Under the pieces are notes generated by a model that worked only from the letters and a program-made list of their open reading frames with translations, was not told the origin of the DNA and did no database searches. A stretch of DNA of 64,000 bases from Sphaerobacter thermophilus DSM 20745 (GTDB taxonomy: Bacteria; Chloroflexota; Chloroflexia; Thermomicrobiales; Thermomicrobiaceae). Position 1 is the stretch's first letter, and the number at the start of each line of letters is the position of its first letter. Made by a program: the position numbers and the translations under genes. Below are positions 1 to 8,347 of the stretch, one piece after another. Location of the stretch: positions 1,984,001 to 2,048,000 of the forward strand of contig NC_013523.1 in assembly GCF_000024985.1 (NCBI RefSeq), given 5' to 3'.

Positions 1-482
1 CCGAGCGTCAGCACGCCCGAGCCGGCCGTCGAGAGCAGCGCGTCGGCGTGCCCGTGGTAGCAGCCGGCGAACTTGACGATCTTGTCCCGGCCGGTGGCGC
101 CGCGCGCCAGCCGGAGGGCAGACATCGTCGCCTCGGTGCCCGAGTTGACGAATCGCACCATCTCGATCGACGGCACCATCTCGACCACCAGCCGCGCCAG
201 CTCCGTCTCCGCCTCGGTCGGCGCGCCGTAGCTGGTACCCCGGTCGACCGCCTCGTGCAGCCGCGCGGTGACGGCCGGGTGGGCGTGACCGGCGATGAGC
301 GGCCCCCACGAGCAGACGTAGTCGATGTAAACGTTGCCGTCGACGTCGGTCAGGCGCGAGCCTTGCCCTCGCTCGATGAAGGGCGGCGTGCCGCCCACAG
401 CCCGGAAGGCCCGCACCGGGCTGTTCACCCCGCCCGGCATGTAGCGCTGCGCCTCGGCAAATGCCCGCTCCGAACGCGTCAT
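1..482 (-). CDS. hemL: glutamate-1-semialdehyde 2,1-aminomutase, N-terminal part (cut by window edge)
   Basis: PLP enzyme that isomerises glutamate-1-semialdehyde to 5-aminolevulinate in the C5 route to tetrapyrroles. About 160 N-terminal residues are visible, starting [20 protein letters not shown] at the ATG at 482. They include the family motifs VNSGTEATM and [10 protein letters not shown]. The PLP lysine lies outside the window. The gene is last in the hemC-hemD-hemB-hemL run, 43 bases after hemB, so it is probably cotranscribed. A second GSA-aminotransferase-like gene lies at 5843-7216. This copy sits among heme genes and is the better candidate for the true HemL. Confidence 0.93.
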   Translation of the reverse strand, partial: MTRSERAFAEAQRYMPGGVNSPVRAFRAVGGTPPFIERGQGSRLTDVDGNVYIDYVCSWGPLIAGHAHPAVTARLHEAVDRGTSYGAPTEAETELARLVVEMVPSIEMVRFVNSGTEATMSALRLARGATGRDKIVKFAGCYHGHADALLSTAGSGVLTL

Positions 483-525
483 CCCCTGCCCTCCAATGGA
501 CCCTCGTACCCCGCCTCCACCTCTG

Positions 526-1563
526 TCAGTCGCCCGGCTCAGCGACCCGCACCGCGCTCGGCACCCCGGCCTCTTCGGCCAGCCAGCGAGCAGCCTCCTT
601 GGCGTGATAGGTGATGATCGCCCCGGCCCCCGCACGCTTGATCGCGGTCAAGGCCTCAAGCACGGCGCGCCGCTCGTCGATCCACCCGTTCAATGCGGCG
701 GCCTTCAACATGCTGTACTCGCCGCTCACGTTGTACGCCAGCACCGGCACGTCGAAGCGCACCCTGGCCTCGGCAACCACGTCGAGGTACGGCAGCGCGG
801 GCTTGACGATGATGGCGTCGGCCCCCTCCTCGATGTCGGTAGCGATCTCCGCCAGCGCCTCACGCCGGTTGCCCGGGTCCATCTGGTGCGAGCGCCGGTC
901 ACCGAAGCTCGGTGTCGATTCAGCCGCGTCGCGGAAGGGACCGTAGAAGGCGGAGGCGTACTTCGCGGCGTAAGAGATGATCGGCGTCTGGGTGAACCCG
1001 GCCTCGTCCAGCGCGCGCCGGATCACCTTCACCCGGCCGTCCATCATGTCCGACGGCGCAACGGCGTCGGCTCCGGCCGCGGCCTGGGAGACGGCGGTCC
1101 GGGCCAGCAACTCCAGCGTCGGGTCGTTGGCGACCTCGCCGTCGATCAGGATGCCGCAGTGGCCGTGGTCGGTGTACTCGCAGTTGCAGACGTCGGTGAT
1201 GACCACGAGATCGCGATCGACCGCCTTGATCGCCCGCACCGCTTCCTGCACGACGCCGTGCTCGTCGTAGGCGCCGCTGGCAACAGCATCCTTCGTCTCC
1301 GGAATGCCGAAGAGCAGCACCGCGCCGATGCCGTGCCGTCGCAGATCCTCCACCTCGGCCGGGAGTTGATCGACGCTGATCTGGTCAACCCCCGGCATCG
1401 AGGGCACCGGGCGGCGCACTCCACGCCCGTAGGTGATGAAGAGGGGATAAATGAAGTCGTCCGCCGACAGGCGCGTCTCGCGCACCAGGCGCCGCAGGCC
1501 CTCCGTCCGGCGCAACCGGCGGAAGCGGCGGAACGACAGGTCGCTCGGATCGGGCAGGCTCAT
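526..1563 (-). CDS. hemB: delta-aminolevulinic acid dehydratase (porphobilinogen synthase)
   Basis: Condenses two 5-aminolevulinate molecules to porphobilinogen in the cytoplasm. The 345-residue length is normal. The Cys-rich metal site [11 protein letters not shown] marks the zinc-dependent class. [20 protein letters not shown] and the Schiff-base lysine region [11 protein letters not shown] are present. The ATG at 1563 overlaps the hemD stop codon (ATGA) and follows a GAGAGGAG ribosome site, so translation is probably coupled to hemD. Confidence 0.97.
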   Translation of the reverse strand: MSLPDPSDLSFRRFRRLRRTEGLRRLVRETRLSADDFIYPLFITYGRGVRRPVPSMPGVDQISVDQLPAEVEDLRRHGIGAVLLFGIPETKDAVASGAYDEHGVVQEAVRAIKAVDRDLVVITDVCNCEYTDHGHCGILIDGEVANDPTLELLARTAVSQAAAGADAVAPSDMMDGRVKVIRRALDEAGFTQTPIISYAAKYASAFYGPFRDAAESTPSFGDRRSHQMDPGNRREALAEIATDIEEGADAIIVKPALPYLDVVAEARVRFDVPVLAYNVSGEYSMLKAAALNGWIDERRAVLEALTAIKRAGAGAIITYHAKEAARWLAEEAGVPSAVRVAEPGD

Positions 1564-2378
1564 GCGCGGCTCCTCTCTGCATCGGCCACTAGCGCGGCAA
1601 CCAGTCCGGGAATCGTGTGTTCCTCGGCGACCAGATCCACCCGCAGGCCCACCTCGCGCGCGGTCGCGGCGGTGATCGGGCCGATGCAGGCAACCCGCGC
1701 GCGGTTGATGAGGTCGACCCGCCCGGACGCGAGCGCCACGAGGTTACGCGCCGTCGAGGAACTGGTCAGCGTCACGACGTCGATCTCCCCCGCCTCCAGC
1801 GCGCGCAGCCCCGGCGCGTCGGGCGGGATCTCGGTCCGGTAGGCGACGACGACGTCGACCGTGGCGCCCACCGAGCGAAGGCCGTTCGGCAGGACATCCC
1901 GCGCGTGCTCGGCGCGCGGCAGCAGCACCCGCTGCCCGGCGACGCCGCGCGTGATCAGCCCCTCCAGCAGCGCCTCGGCGACGAACCGGTCCGGCACGTA
2001 GTCAACGCGCACCCCTCGCGCACGCAGGCGCTCGGCCGTCGCCGTCCCGATCGCCGCCACGCGCGTTGCCTCGAACGCCCGGGCGTCCAGACCCAGCGCA
2101 TCGAGCCGGGCGAACACCGCCTCAACCGTGTTGCTGCTGGTGAACAGCACCCAGTCGTACTCGGGCAACCGCCGCAGCGCGTCATCCAGCGGGGCAACAT
2201 CATCCGGCGGGACGATCTGGATCACCGCCACCTCGACCGGCTCCGCCCCTGCGGCCCGCAGGCGGGCGCTCAGATCGCCCGCCTGACCGGCAGCGCGAGT
2301 GACGAGCACCCGCAGCCCTGCCAGAGGGCCGCACGCGGACTCCGCCGGGATGACACCGCCTTCCATGACCGTCCTCAC
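1560..2378 (-). CDS. hemD: uroporphyrinogen-III synthase
   Basis: Closes and inverts ring D of hydroxymethylbilane to give uroporphyrinogen III. The 272-residue product has the loosely conserved two-domain HemD fold pattern: [12 protein letters not shown] near the N-terminus, [28 protein letters not shown] and [13 protein letters not shown]. HemD sequences diverge strongly, so position between hemC and hemB supports the call as much as the motifs do. It overlaps both neighbours by four bases, typical of a tightly coupled operon. Confidence 0.92.
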   Translation of the reverse strand: MRTVMEGGVIPAESACGPLAGLRVLVTRAAGQAGDLSARLRAAGAEPVEVAVIQIVPPDDVAPLDDALRRLPEYDWVLFTSSNTVEAVFARLDALGLDARAFEATRVAAIGTATAERLRARGVRVDYVPDRFVAEALLEGLITRGVAGQRVLLPRAEHARDVLPNGLRSVGATVDVVVAYRTEIPPDAPGLRALEAGEIDVVTLTSSSTARNLVALASGRVDLINRARVACIGPITAATAREVGLRVDLVAEEHTIPGLVAALVADAERSRA

Positions 2379-3310
2379 ACCGGCAACGGGTCGGCGCCCG
2401 CCAGCGAGCGCTGCACCTCAACCGCCAGCGCCCCGGCACGGGTCTCCGCCTCGGCGGCCGGGAGCGTCCAGGTCGACAGGCGCACTCGAGTCATCGCCTC
2501 ATCACCCAGCATGACCCGCAGCGTCACCGTGTCGCCGCTGACCGTGGCGTGGGCGCCAATCGGGGAACGGCAGCCTCCGCCGAGCGCGCGCAGGAACGAC
2601 CGCTCGGTCCGCGCCGCGAGTGCCGCGGCGGGGTCGTTGAGTGCGGCCAGCATCTCGTTCACCGCCGGATCGTCCGCGCGGCACTCGATCGCCAGCGCTC
2701 CCTGGCCCGGCGCCGGGACGAAGTCGTCCAGTGACAGGAACTCGGTGATGTGCTCCTGCCAGCCCATGCGCAGCAGCCCGGCTGCTGCCAGGATCGCCGC
2801 GTCAACCTCGCCCTCGCGCACCTTGCGCAGGCGGGTATCGAGGTTCCCTCTAAGGTCGACCGCCTCAAGATCTGGCCGCAGGCGCCGTAAGGCGACCAGC
2901 CGCCGGCGGGAACTGGTCCCGACGCGCGCGCCCGGAGGCAGGTCGGCCAGCGAGCGGCCGTCACGCGAGACCAACACATCCCGCGCATCCTCACGGCTGA
3001 AGAAGGCGCCGATGACGAGGCCTGGCACCGGCTCGGTGGGAAGATCCTTGGCGCTGTGCACGGCAACATCGACCGTGCCGGCCAGGAGTGCGGTTTGCAG
3101 CTCGCGGGCGAAGACCCCCTGTCCCCCGATGACGGTCAATGGGGTACGCTTATCGCGGTCGCCCGCGGTGCTGACGATCGTCTCGATCAGTTCGAGATCG
3201 GGGCGCAGGGCAGCGAGGGCGGCCATCACGCGGCGGGTCTGCTCCCGCGCCAGTGCGCTCCCGCGCGTTCCCAGGCGCACCTGGAGTTGAGGCGACGGGA
3301 CGATGGTCAC
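2375..3310 (-). CDS. hemC: hydroxymethylbilane synthase (porphobilinogen deaminase)
   Basis: Polymerises four porphobilinogens into hydroxymethylbilane. The chosen start is the GTG at 3310, giving VTIVPSPQLQVRLGTRGSAL and 311 residues, the usual family length. The frame stays open to 3484, but that extension is Arg/Pro-rich and unlike the family. Visible signatures are GTRGSALA, VAVHSAKDLP, the substrate-binding arginines in GTSSRRR, and the dipyrromethane-cofactor cysteine in LGGGCRSPIGA. First gene of the heme operon; no hemA (glutamyl-tRNA reductase) lies next to it. Confidence 0.95.
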   Translation of the reverse strand: MTIVPSPQLQVRLGTRGSALAREQTRRVMAALAALRPDLELIETIVSTAGDRDKRTPLTVIGGQGVFARELQTALLAGTVDVAVHSAKDLPTEPVPGLVIGAFFSREDARDVLVSRDGRSLADLPPGARVGTSSRRRLVALRRLRPDLEAVDLRGNLDTRLRKVREGEVDAAILAAAGLLRMGWQEHITEFLSLDDFVPAPGQGALAIECRADDPAVNEMLAALNDPAAALAARTERSFLRALGGGCRSPIGAHATVSGDTVTLRVMLGDEAMTRVRLSTWTLPAAEAETRAGALAVEVQRSLAGADPLPV

Positions 3311-3440
3311 GGCCGCACCTCCGCTCCGGGGTGGCTGGCTGGCTCGACGGGGCGCTTCGAGCCGGGGTGGATCATGAGGACGGCTCCGATCCCTTCGCGG
3401 TGAGCGCACCCGCACCGGGTGCGGGCGAGACGGACCGGCG

Positions 3441-3473
3441 CACAGATTCTCGGCAAAGTTGCCTAAATCTGTG
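3441..3473 (-). promoter_or_regulatory. long hairpin in the hemC leader
   Basis: Perfect 8-base arms CACAGATT and AATCTGTG (3441-3448 and 3466-3473) enclose an inner GGCAA/TTGCC pairing. The hairpin starts about 14 bases after the predicted transcription start. It could be a protein operator or an RNA leader structure. It matches no riboswitch class I know. Confidence 0.5.
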
Positions 3474-3493
3474 CAAACCTTCACATCGTTTTC

Positions 3494-3523
3494 ATTCTAC
3501 GTGCCGCTGTCACGGGGTGTCAA
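3494..3523 (-). promoter_or_regulatory. sigma-70-type promoter of the heme operon
   Basis: On the minus strand a perfect TTGACA (3523-3518) is followed after 18 bases by TAGAAT (3499-3494). The predicted start near 3487 gives a leader of about 175 bases before hemC. No other good promoter is seen on this side. Confidence 0.7.
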
Positions 3524-3604
3524 GGCGCATCGCGCATACGCACGTGGTATGATTAAGCGTGCTGCGGCGGCCCGAGGGGACGCCGTTTCGCGGTGCCGGC
3601 CTGT

Positions 3605-3633
3605 TTGACACGCTGGCAGGCATTTGCTAGGAT
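3605..3633 (+). promoter_or_regulatory. promoter of the rplU-rpmA-rpmE operon
   Basis: TTGACA at 3605-3610, 17 bases, then TAGGAT at 3628-3633 preceded by TGC (extended -10). Predicted start near 3640, about 57 bases upstream of rplU. Divergent from the heme promoter. Confidence 0.75.
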
Positions 3634-3696
3634 TACGGGTCGTGGGTTCGGCGTCCACGGCTTTTGTTTTGCCGGGATCACGCGGGGGGACGCTCA

Positions 3697-4008
3697 GTGT
3701 ACGCGGTAGTTGAGACTGGCGGTAAGCAATACCGGGTAGCGGTCGGCGATCGTATTGAGGTCGAGCGCCTCGACGCCGAGCCAGGAACTGACGTGACCCT
3801 GGACCGGGTGCTCCTGGTCGCCGACGGCGAGGACGTGCGTGTGGGCACGCCGGTCGTCGAAGGCGCCCGGGTCGTCGCCAGCGTCGAAGACCAGATCAAG
3901 GGCAAGAAGGTCATCGTCTTCAAGTTCAAGCCCAAGAAGCGCTACCGGCGCAAGCAGGGGCACCGCCAGCAATTGACCCGCTTGACCATTAAGGAGATCG
4001 TCGCCTGA
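3697..4008 (+). CDS. rplU: 50S ribosomal protein L21
   Basis: Large-subunit protein that binds 23S rRNA. The GTG at 3697 gives [18 protein letters not shown] and 103 residues, the normal L21 length, behind a GGGGGA ribosome site. An upstream TTG in frame would add 11 residues unlike the family. The C-terminus [15 protein letters not shown] is the L21 signature. It leads rplU-rpmA, the usual bacterial order. Confidence 0.96.
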   Translation: MYAVVETGGKQYRVAVGDRIEVERLDAEPGTDVTLDRVLLVADGEDVRVGTPVVEGARVVASVEDQIKGKKVIVFKFKPKKRYRRKQGHRQQLTRLTIKEIVA

Positions 4009-4050
4009 CGCGACGCCGCACCTGCGGGAGCCGAGGCACGGAGGAGAGAC

Positions 4051-4344
4051 ATGGCGCACAAAAAGGGTATGGGCAGCTCCCGAAACGGGCGCGACAGCAA
4101 GTCCAAGCGGCTGGGTGTCAAGCGCTACGACGGTAACGTCGTCCGCGCCGGCTCCATCCTCGTCCGCCAGCGCGGGACGAAGTACTTCCCGGGCAACAAC
4201 GTCGGCATGGGTCGCGACTTCACCCTCTTCGCCCTCATCGACGGCACGGTGAAGTGGGAGCGAATCCGCCGCGACCGGCGCCGCGTCAGCGTCTACCCGC
4301 TGTCCGAGACGGTCGCGTCTGCCGAGGCGGCCGCCGGGGACTAA
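4051..4344 (+). CDS. rpmA: 50S ribosomal protein L27
   Basis: L27 reaches the peptidyl-transferase centre with its N-terminal tail. The product begins [20 protein letters not shown] and contains [20 protein letters not shown], both diagnostic. It has 97 residues with a slightly long acidic C-terminus. It starts 42 bases after rplU behind a GGAGGAGA ribosome site. There is no Firmicutes-type N-terminal extension needing cleavage. Confidence 0.97.
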   Translation: MAHKKGMGSSRNGRDSKSKRLGVKRYDGNVVRAGSILVRQRGTKYFPGNNVGMGRDFTLFALIDGTVKWERIRRDRRRVSVYPLSETVASAEAAAGD

Positions 4345-4384
4345 GCACCGATCAATCGGCGCAACGCACGAGGAACAAACACTG

Positions 4385-4717
4385 ATGAAGCCGGGAATTC
4401 ACCCCACCTACCAGGACGCGACAGTTATCTGCTCCTGTGGGAATACCTGGAACACGAGGTCGACCAAGCCGCTCCTGCGCATCGACCTCTGTCCGAACTG
4501 CCATCCGTTCTATACCGGTGAGCAGCGGATCGTGGACACCGCCGGCCAGGTGGAGCGCTTCATGAAGCGCCTGGAGGCGGCCTCCGAGACGCCCCGCAAG
4601 AAGAAGGCGGAGCGTCGGCAGAGGAAGCTGGAGCAGCGGGCGAGGAACCAGCGGCAGGAGCAGCAGCTCCTGGTCACGCCCGAGGAGGAATCCCCCGAGG
4701 GGGAGCCAGAGAGCTAA
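4385..4717 (+). CDS. rpmE: 50S ribosomal protein L31, zinc-binding form with long charged tail
   Basis: L31 bridges the two ribosomal subunits. The first 70 residues are the canonical fold: [18 protein letters not shown], and a zinc site made by the CSC pair and [10 protein letters not shown]. The protein is 110 residues, against about 70 for most L31. The extra 40 residues are Lys/Arg/Gln/Glu-rich and probably helical. It is third in the L21-L27-L31 operon, 40 bases after rpmA. Confidence 0.95.
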   Translation: MKPGIHPTYQDATVICSCGNTWNTRSTKPLLRIDLCPNCHPFYTGEQRIVDTAGQVERFMKRLEAASETPRKKKAERRQRKLEQRARNQRQEQQLLVTPEEESPEGEPES

Positions 4718-4762
4718 CACGGGTATCCGTCGCGTGCGACGGGCCAACGAGCCGAGACAAAG

Positions 4763-4800
4763 ATCGGCGCGTGCGGGTATCCGCCGCGCCGATTGTTTTT
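4763..4800 (+). terminator. intrinsic terminator after rpmE
   Basis: Arms ATCGGCGCG and CGCGCCGAT (4763-4771, 4785-4793) with an inner GCGG/CCGC pairing, followed by TGTTTTT. A strong Rho-independent signal. Confidence 0.85.
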
Positions 4801-4955
4801 CGGGACTATTGTCACGGTTGCGTAACGGCGCAACGGATCCATTTCCCGCCGCCATGCGTTATACTCAGTGAGAGGGGTCGAAGCACACCGCGGCGCCCCT
4901 CGCAACCGGGCCAGCGCCGCACCCCTCAACACCACACGCAAGGAGTGAAGAGACG

Positions 4956-5162
4956 ATGCCCGGACCTCTGTCTGTCTCACCACGACCGAATGAGATGAGC
5001 GAACTGCAGCTCCAGCGTGAGGGCTTCTCGGCTGAAGAGATCGCCCGCCTGCGCGAGCTGCGTGATGCGTATCCCTATATCGAGTACGTGGATACCCGCC
5101 GTGAGTGGCACCACCTGCGCTTTGTGAAGTGGCTCTACGCACGTGGCCAGTTCAAGTCCTGA
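4956..5162 (+). CDS. small protein of unknown function (68 residues)
   Basis: I do not recognise a family. The product begins MPGPLSVSPRPNEMSELQLQ and is rich in Glu, Arg, Tyr and Trp, with likely helices (EEIARLRELRDAYPYIEY) and a basic aromatic end (HHLRFVKWLYARGQ). No signal peptide or membrane segment is seen. An AAGGAG ribosome site sits about ten bases before the ATG. An internal ATG at 4995 would give MSELQLQREG. The ribosome site and the flanking hairpin terminator upstream support a real, independently expressed gene. Confidence 0.7.
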   Translation: MPGPLSVSPRPNEMSELQLQREGFSAEEIARLRELRDAYPYIEYVDTRREWHHLRFVKWLYARGQFKS

Positions 5163-5391
5163 TGCGTGATCCGCTGCTCACCCAACGGGCGCGCCAGGGC
5201 TTACCCCGGCGCGCCCGTTTCCGTGTACCGCACCGGGATCCCCGCCCGCTCCAGATGGCCCAACCACTTGCCTGCTTGGCCGCGCCCACTATACTTGAAC
5301 CCCCGGAGCGGCCAGGTGCACGGAGCGCTGGCTCGCGGTCCCATGCGGTCCTCGGGCATCGGTCGCCCGCGACAGAAAGGACAACTCACGA

Positions 5392-5634
5392 ATGACCTAT
5401 GTCATTGCGCAGCCCTGCATCGGGCTCAAGGATGCCTCCTGCGTTGAGGTCTGCCCGGTGGACTGCATCCACTCCGACGACGAGGCTGAGCAGTACTTCA
5501 TCAATCCCGACGAGTGCATCGACTGCGGCGTGTGCGCCGAGGTCTGCCCGGTGGAGGCCATCTTCTTCGAGGACGACCTCCCCGAGCAGTGGGCCGACTT
5601 CCTGCGCATCAACCGCGAGTACTTCCAGAAGTAG
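5392..5634 (+). CDS. seven-iron ferredoxin (3Fe-4S plus 4Fe-4S)
   Basis: Small soluble electron carrier of 80 residues. The first cluster motif is C9-x7-C17-x3-C21-P. The wide first spacing is typical of seven-iron ferredoxins such as those of Thermus and Azotobacter. The second motif, CIDCGVCAEVCP, is the regular 4Fe-4S pattern. The acidic C-terminus DDLPEQWADFLRINREYF is also typical. No obvious redox partner adjoins it. The ATG follows GAAAGGAC. Confidence 0.92.
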   Translation: MTYVIAQPCIGLKDASCVEVCPVDCIHSDDEAEQYFINPDECIDCGVCAEVCPVEAIFFEDDLPEQWADFLRINREYFQK

Positions 5635-5644
5635 CCGCCACGCG

Positions 5645-5844
5645 TCACACGCGTCATACGTCATGCGTCACGCGTGCGGCGTGCCGTATGTCCCGTCCGG
5701 CGTAGACCCAGCCGCCAACGGATGACGCGCCCCTCCCGGATTGCGAGAGGGGCGCGGTTAGGCTTTCCTCGGAGCACACGTGCAGACAGCGCGGAGCACG
5801 CGTCACGCGTCTTGCACGGCGGGTGACGCATGACGCATGACGCT
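5645..5844. repeat. heptamer repeat element, copy 1
   Basis: Left arm of TCATGCG-like units (TCATACG, TCATGCG, TCACGCG) from 5645. A central hairpin CGCGCCCCTC/GAGGGGCGCG lies at 5726-5735 and 5747-5756. The right arm is three units of TGACGCA/TGACGCT at 5824-5844. The hairpin probably terminates the ferredoxin transcript. The element ends at the stop codon of the minus-strand aminotransferase. Same layout as 13271-13406 and 23386-23528. Confidence 0.8.
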
Positions 5845-7216
5845 ATAGCTTCCCCTCCGCGCGCAGCTCGGCCGCCACGGCCTCGGCCGCCTCGGCCGCC
5901 GCCTCCAGCGTCTCCTGCACGTCCCGTTCGTCGTGCGCCGTCGACAGGAACCAGCGCTCCAGGTGATAGGGGTGGAAGTAAACACCCCGGCGGAGCATCT
6001 GGTCGTGAAAGCGGTCGAAGATCTCGACGCTCGAGTAGGCCAGCGCGTCGCGGTAGTTGCGGATGCGGTCGAGGTCTGGCGCGCCGGGCTTGGCGAAAAA
6101 GATGTGCCAGATCGGTCCGACGCCCTGCACGATATTCCGCAGGCCGGCCTCACGGCAGGCGTCCCCGATGCCCTGGCAGAGCCGCGCGCCGTAGGTGTTC
6201 AGCCGGTCCCAGAGTTCCTCTCTCCGCTCGCGCATAATGCGCAGCACGACGTTCGCCGCGGCCAACGCCACCAGGTTGGCGGTATAGGTGCCGCCGTGCA
6301 TCACCTCGTTGCGCGCCTCCAGGCCCATGACCTCCTCGGAGCCGCCGAACGCGGCGATCGGGAAGCCACCGCCGAGCGCCTTCGCCATGGTCGTGATGTC
6401 CGGTATCACCCCATAGAGCTCCTGGGCACCGCCGGGAGCGACCCGGAAGCCGGTGATCACCTCGTCGAAGATGAGCAGGGCTCCGTGCTGCCGCGTGATG
6501 TCACGCAGGAACTCCAGGTAGCCCGGCTCGGGCGGGATCAGGCCGCTGTTCGCCTGGATCGGCTCGACCAGCACTGCGGCAATGTCGTCGCCATACCGGT
6601 CGAACAGCATCTCCATGTTCTCGCGGTCGTTGTACTGGGCGATCAGCAGCGCCTCCCCATAGGACGGCGGGATGCCGCGCGAGCTCGGTCGCGGCTCCGG
6701 GCTGTAGGGGGCCGGGTTGTCGGAGTAGACGTCAGGGTGGATGCTCCAGTAGTGCGTGTCGGAGAACCCGTGGTAGCCACCCTCCATCTGCACGATCTTG
6801 GTGCGGCCGGTATAGGCGCGTGCCAGCCGCGCCGCGGCCATGGTCGCCTCCGTGCCGGAGTTGGCGAAGCGCACCTGATCGACCCCCGGCACCATCTGCA
6901 CCAGTTGCTCCCCGACCTCATAGTCGAGGTCGTAGGGGAAGGTCGCCACGCTGCCCCGCGTGGTGATGGCCTCGACGACCGCCGCCGTCACCTCCGGCGG
7001 ATTGTGTCCGAAGATGAGCGGGCCGTAGCCCAGGCTGTAGTCGATGTACTCGTGGCCGTCGACGTCCCAGAAGCGCGAACCTTGGCCCCGATCGAAGCAG
7101 AGCTCCAGGCCCTTCTTCAGCCGCGCGTAGGAACTCTCACCACCAGCAATCGATTTCGCGATGCGCTCGAACATCGCGCGGCTCTTGTCGAGTGTAAACC
7201 GCCCCTCTGCCTGCAC
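5843..7216 (-). CDS. class III aminotransferase, glutamate-1-semialdehyde aminomutase-like
   Basis: PLP enzyme of the GSA-aminomutase branch of class III aminotransferases. The start is taken as the GTG at 7216 (VQAEGRFTLDKSRAMFERIA), behind AGAGAGGAG with a six-base gap; the frame is open to 7480, but without family similarity. It has 457 residues. Motifs are [31 protein letters not shown] and the PLP-lysine region TMAKALGGGFPIAAFGG. It differs from HemL in substrate-site segments and lies beside a sugar-type ABC transporter, not in the heme operon. A catabolic or amino-sugar role is therefore more likely than 5-aminolevulinate synthesis. The true substrate is unknown. Confidence 0.85.
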   Translation of the reverse strand: MQAEGRFTLDKSRAMFERIAKSIAGGESSYARLKKGLELCFDRGQGSRFWDVDGHEYIDYSLGYGPLIFGHNPPEVTAAVVEAITTRGSVATFPYDLDYEVGEQLVQMVPGVDQVRFANSGTEATMAAARLARAYTGRTKIVQMEGGYHGFSDTHYWSIHPDVYSDNPAPYSPEPRPSSRGIPPSYGEALLIAQYNDRENMEMLFDRYGDDIAAVLVEPIQANSGLIPPEPGYLEFLRDITRQHGALLIFDEVITGFRVAPGGAQELYGVIPDITTMAKALGGGFPIAAFGGSEEVMGLEARNEVMHGGTYTANLVALAAANVVLRIMRERREELWDRLNTYGARLCQGIGDACREAGLRNIVQGVGPIWHIFFAKPGAPDLDRIRNYRDALAYSSVEIFDRFHDQMLRRGVYFHPYHLERWFLSTAHDERDVQETLEAAAEAAEAVAAELRAEGKL

Positions 7217-7393
7217 CCCAAACTCCTCTCTGACAGTCGCCTTATTGGTGGGCACGCCATCCCATACCGAGGACGAGGCGACCCAAAATACTCGCTCTCC
7301 GCGCCCCACCCCCGGTGGGGCTATACGACAGGCTGGCTCAGCATGACCGACGCAGCGAGTTGCGTCAAGAGGGTACACCGTCCCCACGAAAAC

Positions 7394-7456
7394 GCGGGCG
7401 TCTCGCCCGGTCCATGCCGACGTTTCCACGCGCATGGGGTTCGGCGAGACACCCGC
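7394..7456 (-). terminator. probable terminator after the ABC permease gene
   Basis: Imperfect 14-base arms at 7394-7407 and 7443-7456, one G-T pair, followed on the minus strand by GTTTTCGT. It separates the transporter operon from the downstream aminotransferase. The 279-base gap 7217-7495 holds no other gene. Confidence 0.45.
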
Positions 7457-7495
7457 GCTCCCAGCTACAGGACAGGGCACGGTCGTCCGCAGGGG

Positions 7496-8347
7496 CTAAC
7501 CCTTGACCGCGCCGGCAGTGAGGCCCTGGATGATCCGACGCTGGAAGATCAGGGTCAGGACGATCAGCGGGATCGTCACCACGACCGTCGCCGCCATCAT
7601 CGGCCCCCAGGGGATCTCGAATCCACCGCCGGTCTGCGGCGAGAAGTTGAAGATCGCCAGGGTGATCGTGTAGTGCTCCGGCGTCTGCAGGAACGAGAGG
7701 GCGTACAGGAACTCATTCCAGGCGGCGATGAATGCGAGCAGGCCAGTCGTCACCAATCCCGGCGCCGAGAGGGGCAGCAGCACCTTCCAGAAGGTCTGGA
7801 ACGGCGTCGCCCCATCCACGTAGGCCGCTTCCTCCAGATCTTTCGGCATCTGCCGGAAGAAACTCGTCAGCACCCAGACGGTGAAGGGCAAAGTGAAGAT
7901 CAGGTAGCTGTAGATCAGCGCCCGGAGCGAGTTGTACATCTTGAACTCGTTGACCAGCGTGAACAGCCCGCCGAGCACCGACACCGCCGGGAACATCGTC
8001 ATCGCCAGCACGATGTACAGCACAGGGGTGCGCCCCCGGAACTGGAACCGCCCCAGCGCGTAGGCCGACGAGGCACCGATCGCGAGCGAGAGCAGCGTCA
8101 CCGTGCCGGCCACGATCGCCGAGTTCAGCAGCGAGCGAAGGAAGCGCCGGTCGGTCAGGACCGTGCGGAAGTTGTCCCAGGTCGGATCCTCCGGCCAGTA
8201 GACGACCGGCGTGGTGAACTGCACGGAGTTGGGCACGATTGCCGACCGGATCACCCAGTAGAACGGAAAGATGAGGTAGACAACGATGATCGCCAGCAGG
8301 ATGTAGAAGCCGATGCGTGAGAGCACGCGCGATCTTGACCCACTCAT
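7496..8347 (-). CDS. carbohydrate ABC transporter permease, MalG type
   Basis: Inner-membrane permease of a CUT1-type sugar importer. It has 283 residues and about six membrane segments. The EAA-loop that docks the ATPase is seen as EEAAYVDGATPFQTFWKVLLPLSAPG. It overlaps the MalF-type gene by four bases. No ATPase gene adjoins, so a shared MsmK-like ATPase encoded elsewhere is likely. Confidence 0.92.
   Translation of the reverse strand: MSGSRSRVLSRIGFYILLAIIVVYLIFPFYWVIRSAIVPNSVQFTTPVVYWPEDPTWDNFRTVLTDRRFLRSLLNSAIVAGTVTLLSLAIGASSAYALGRFQFRGRTPVLYIVLAMTMFPAVSVLGGLFTLVNEFKMYNSLRALIYSYLIFTLPFTVWVLTSFFRQMPKDLEEAAYVDGATPFQTFWKVLLPLSAPGLVTTGLLAFIAAWNEFLYALSFLQTPEHYTITLAIFNFSPQTGGGFEIPWGPMMAATVVVTIPLIVLTLIFQRRIIQGLTAGAVKG

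Noticed and set aside
3311-3484. Upstream extension of hemC
   Set aside because: Arg/Pro-rich and unlike the family, and it overlaps the leader hairpin. The GTG at 3310 gives the normal HemC length.
3518-3553. Second plus-strand promoter using TGTCAA and TATGAT
   Set aside because: The spacing is 24 bases. The TTGACA/TAGGAT pair at 3605-3633 is far better.
7394-7456. Riboswitch before the aminotransferase gene
   Set aside because: Only a simple inverted repeat is seen; no conserved aptamer core. It is better read as a terminator.
5933-8320. 795-codon open frame on the plus strand
   Set aside because: Antisense to the aminotransferase and permease genes. His/Arg/Asp-rich shadow translation without a ribosome site.
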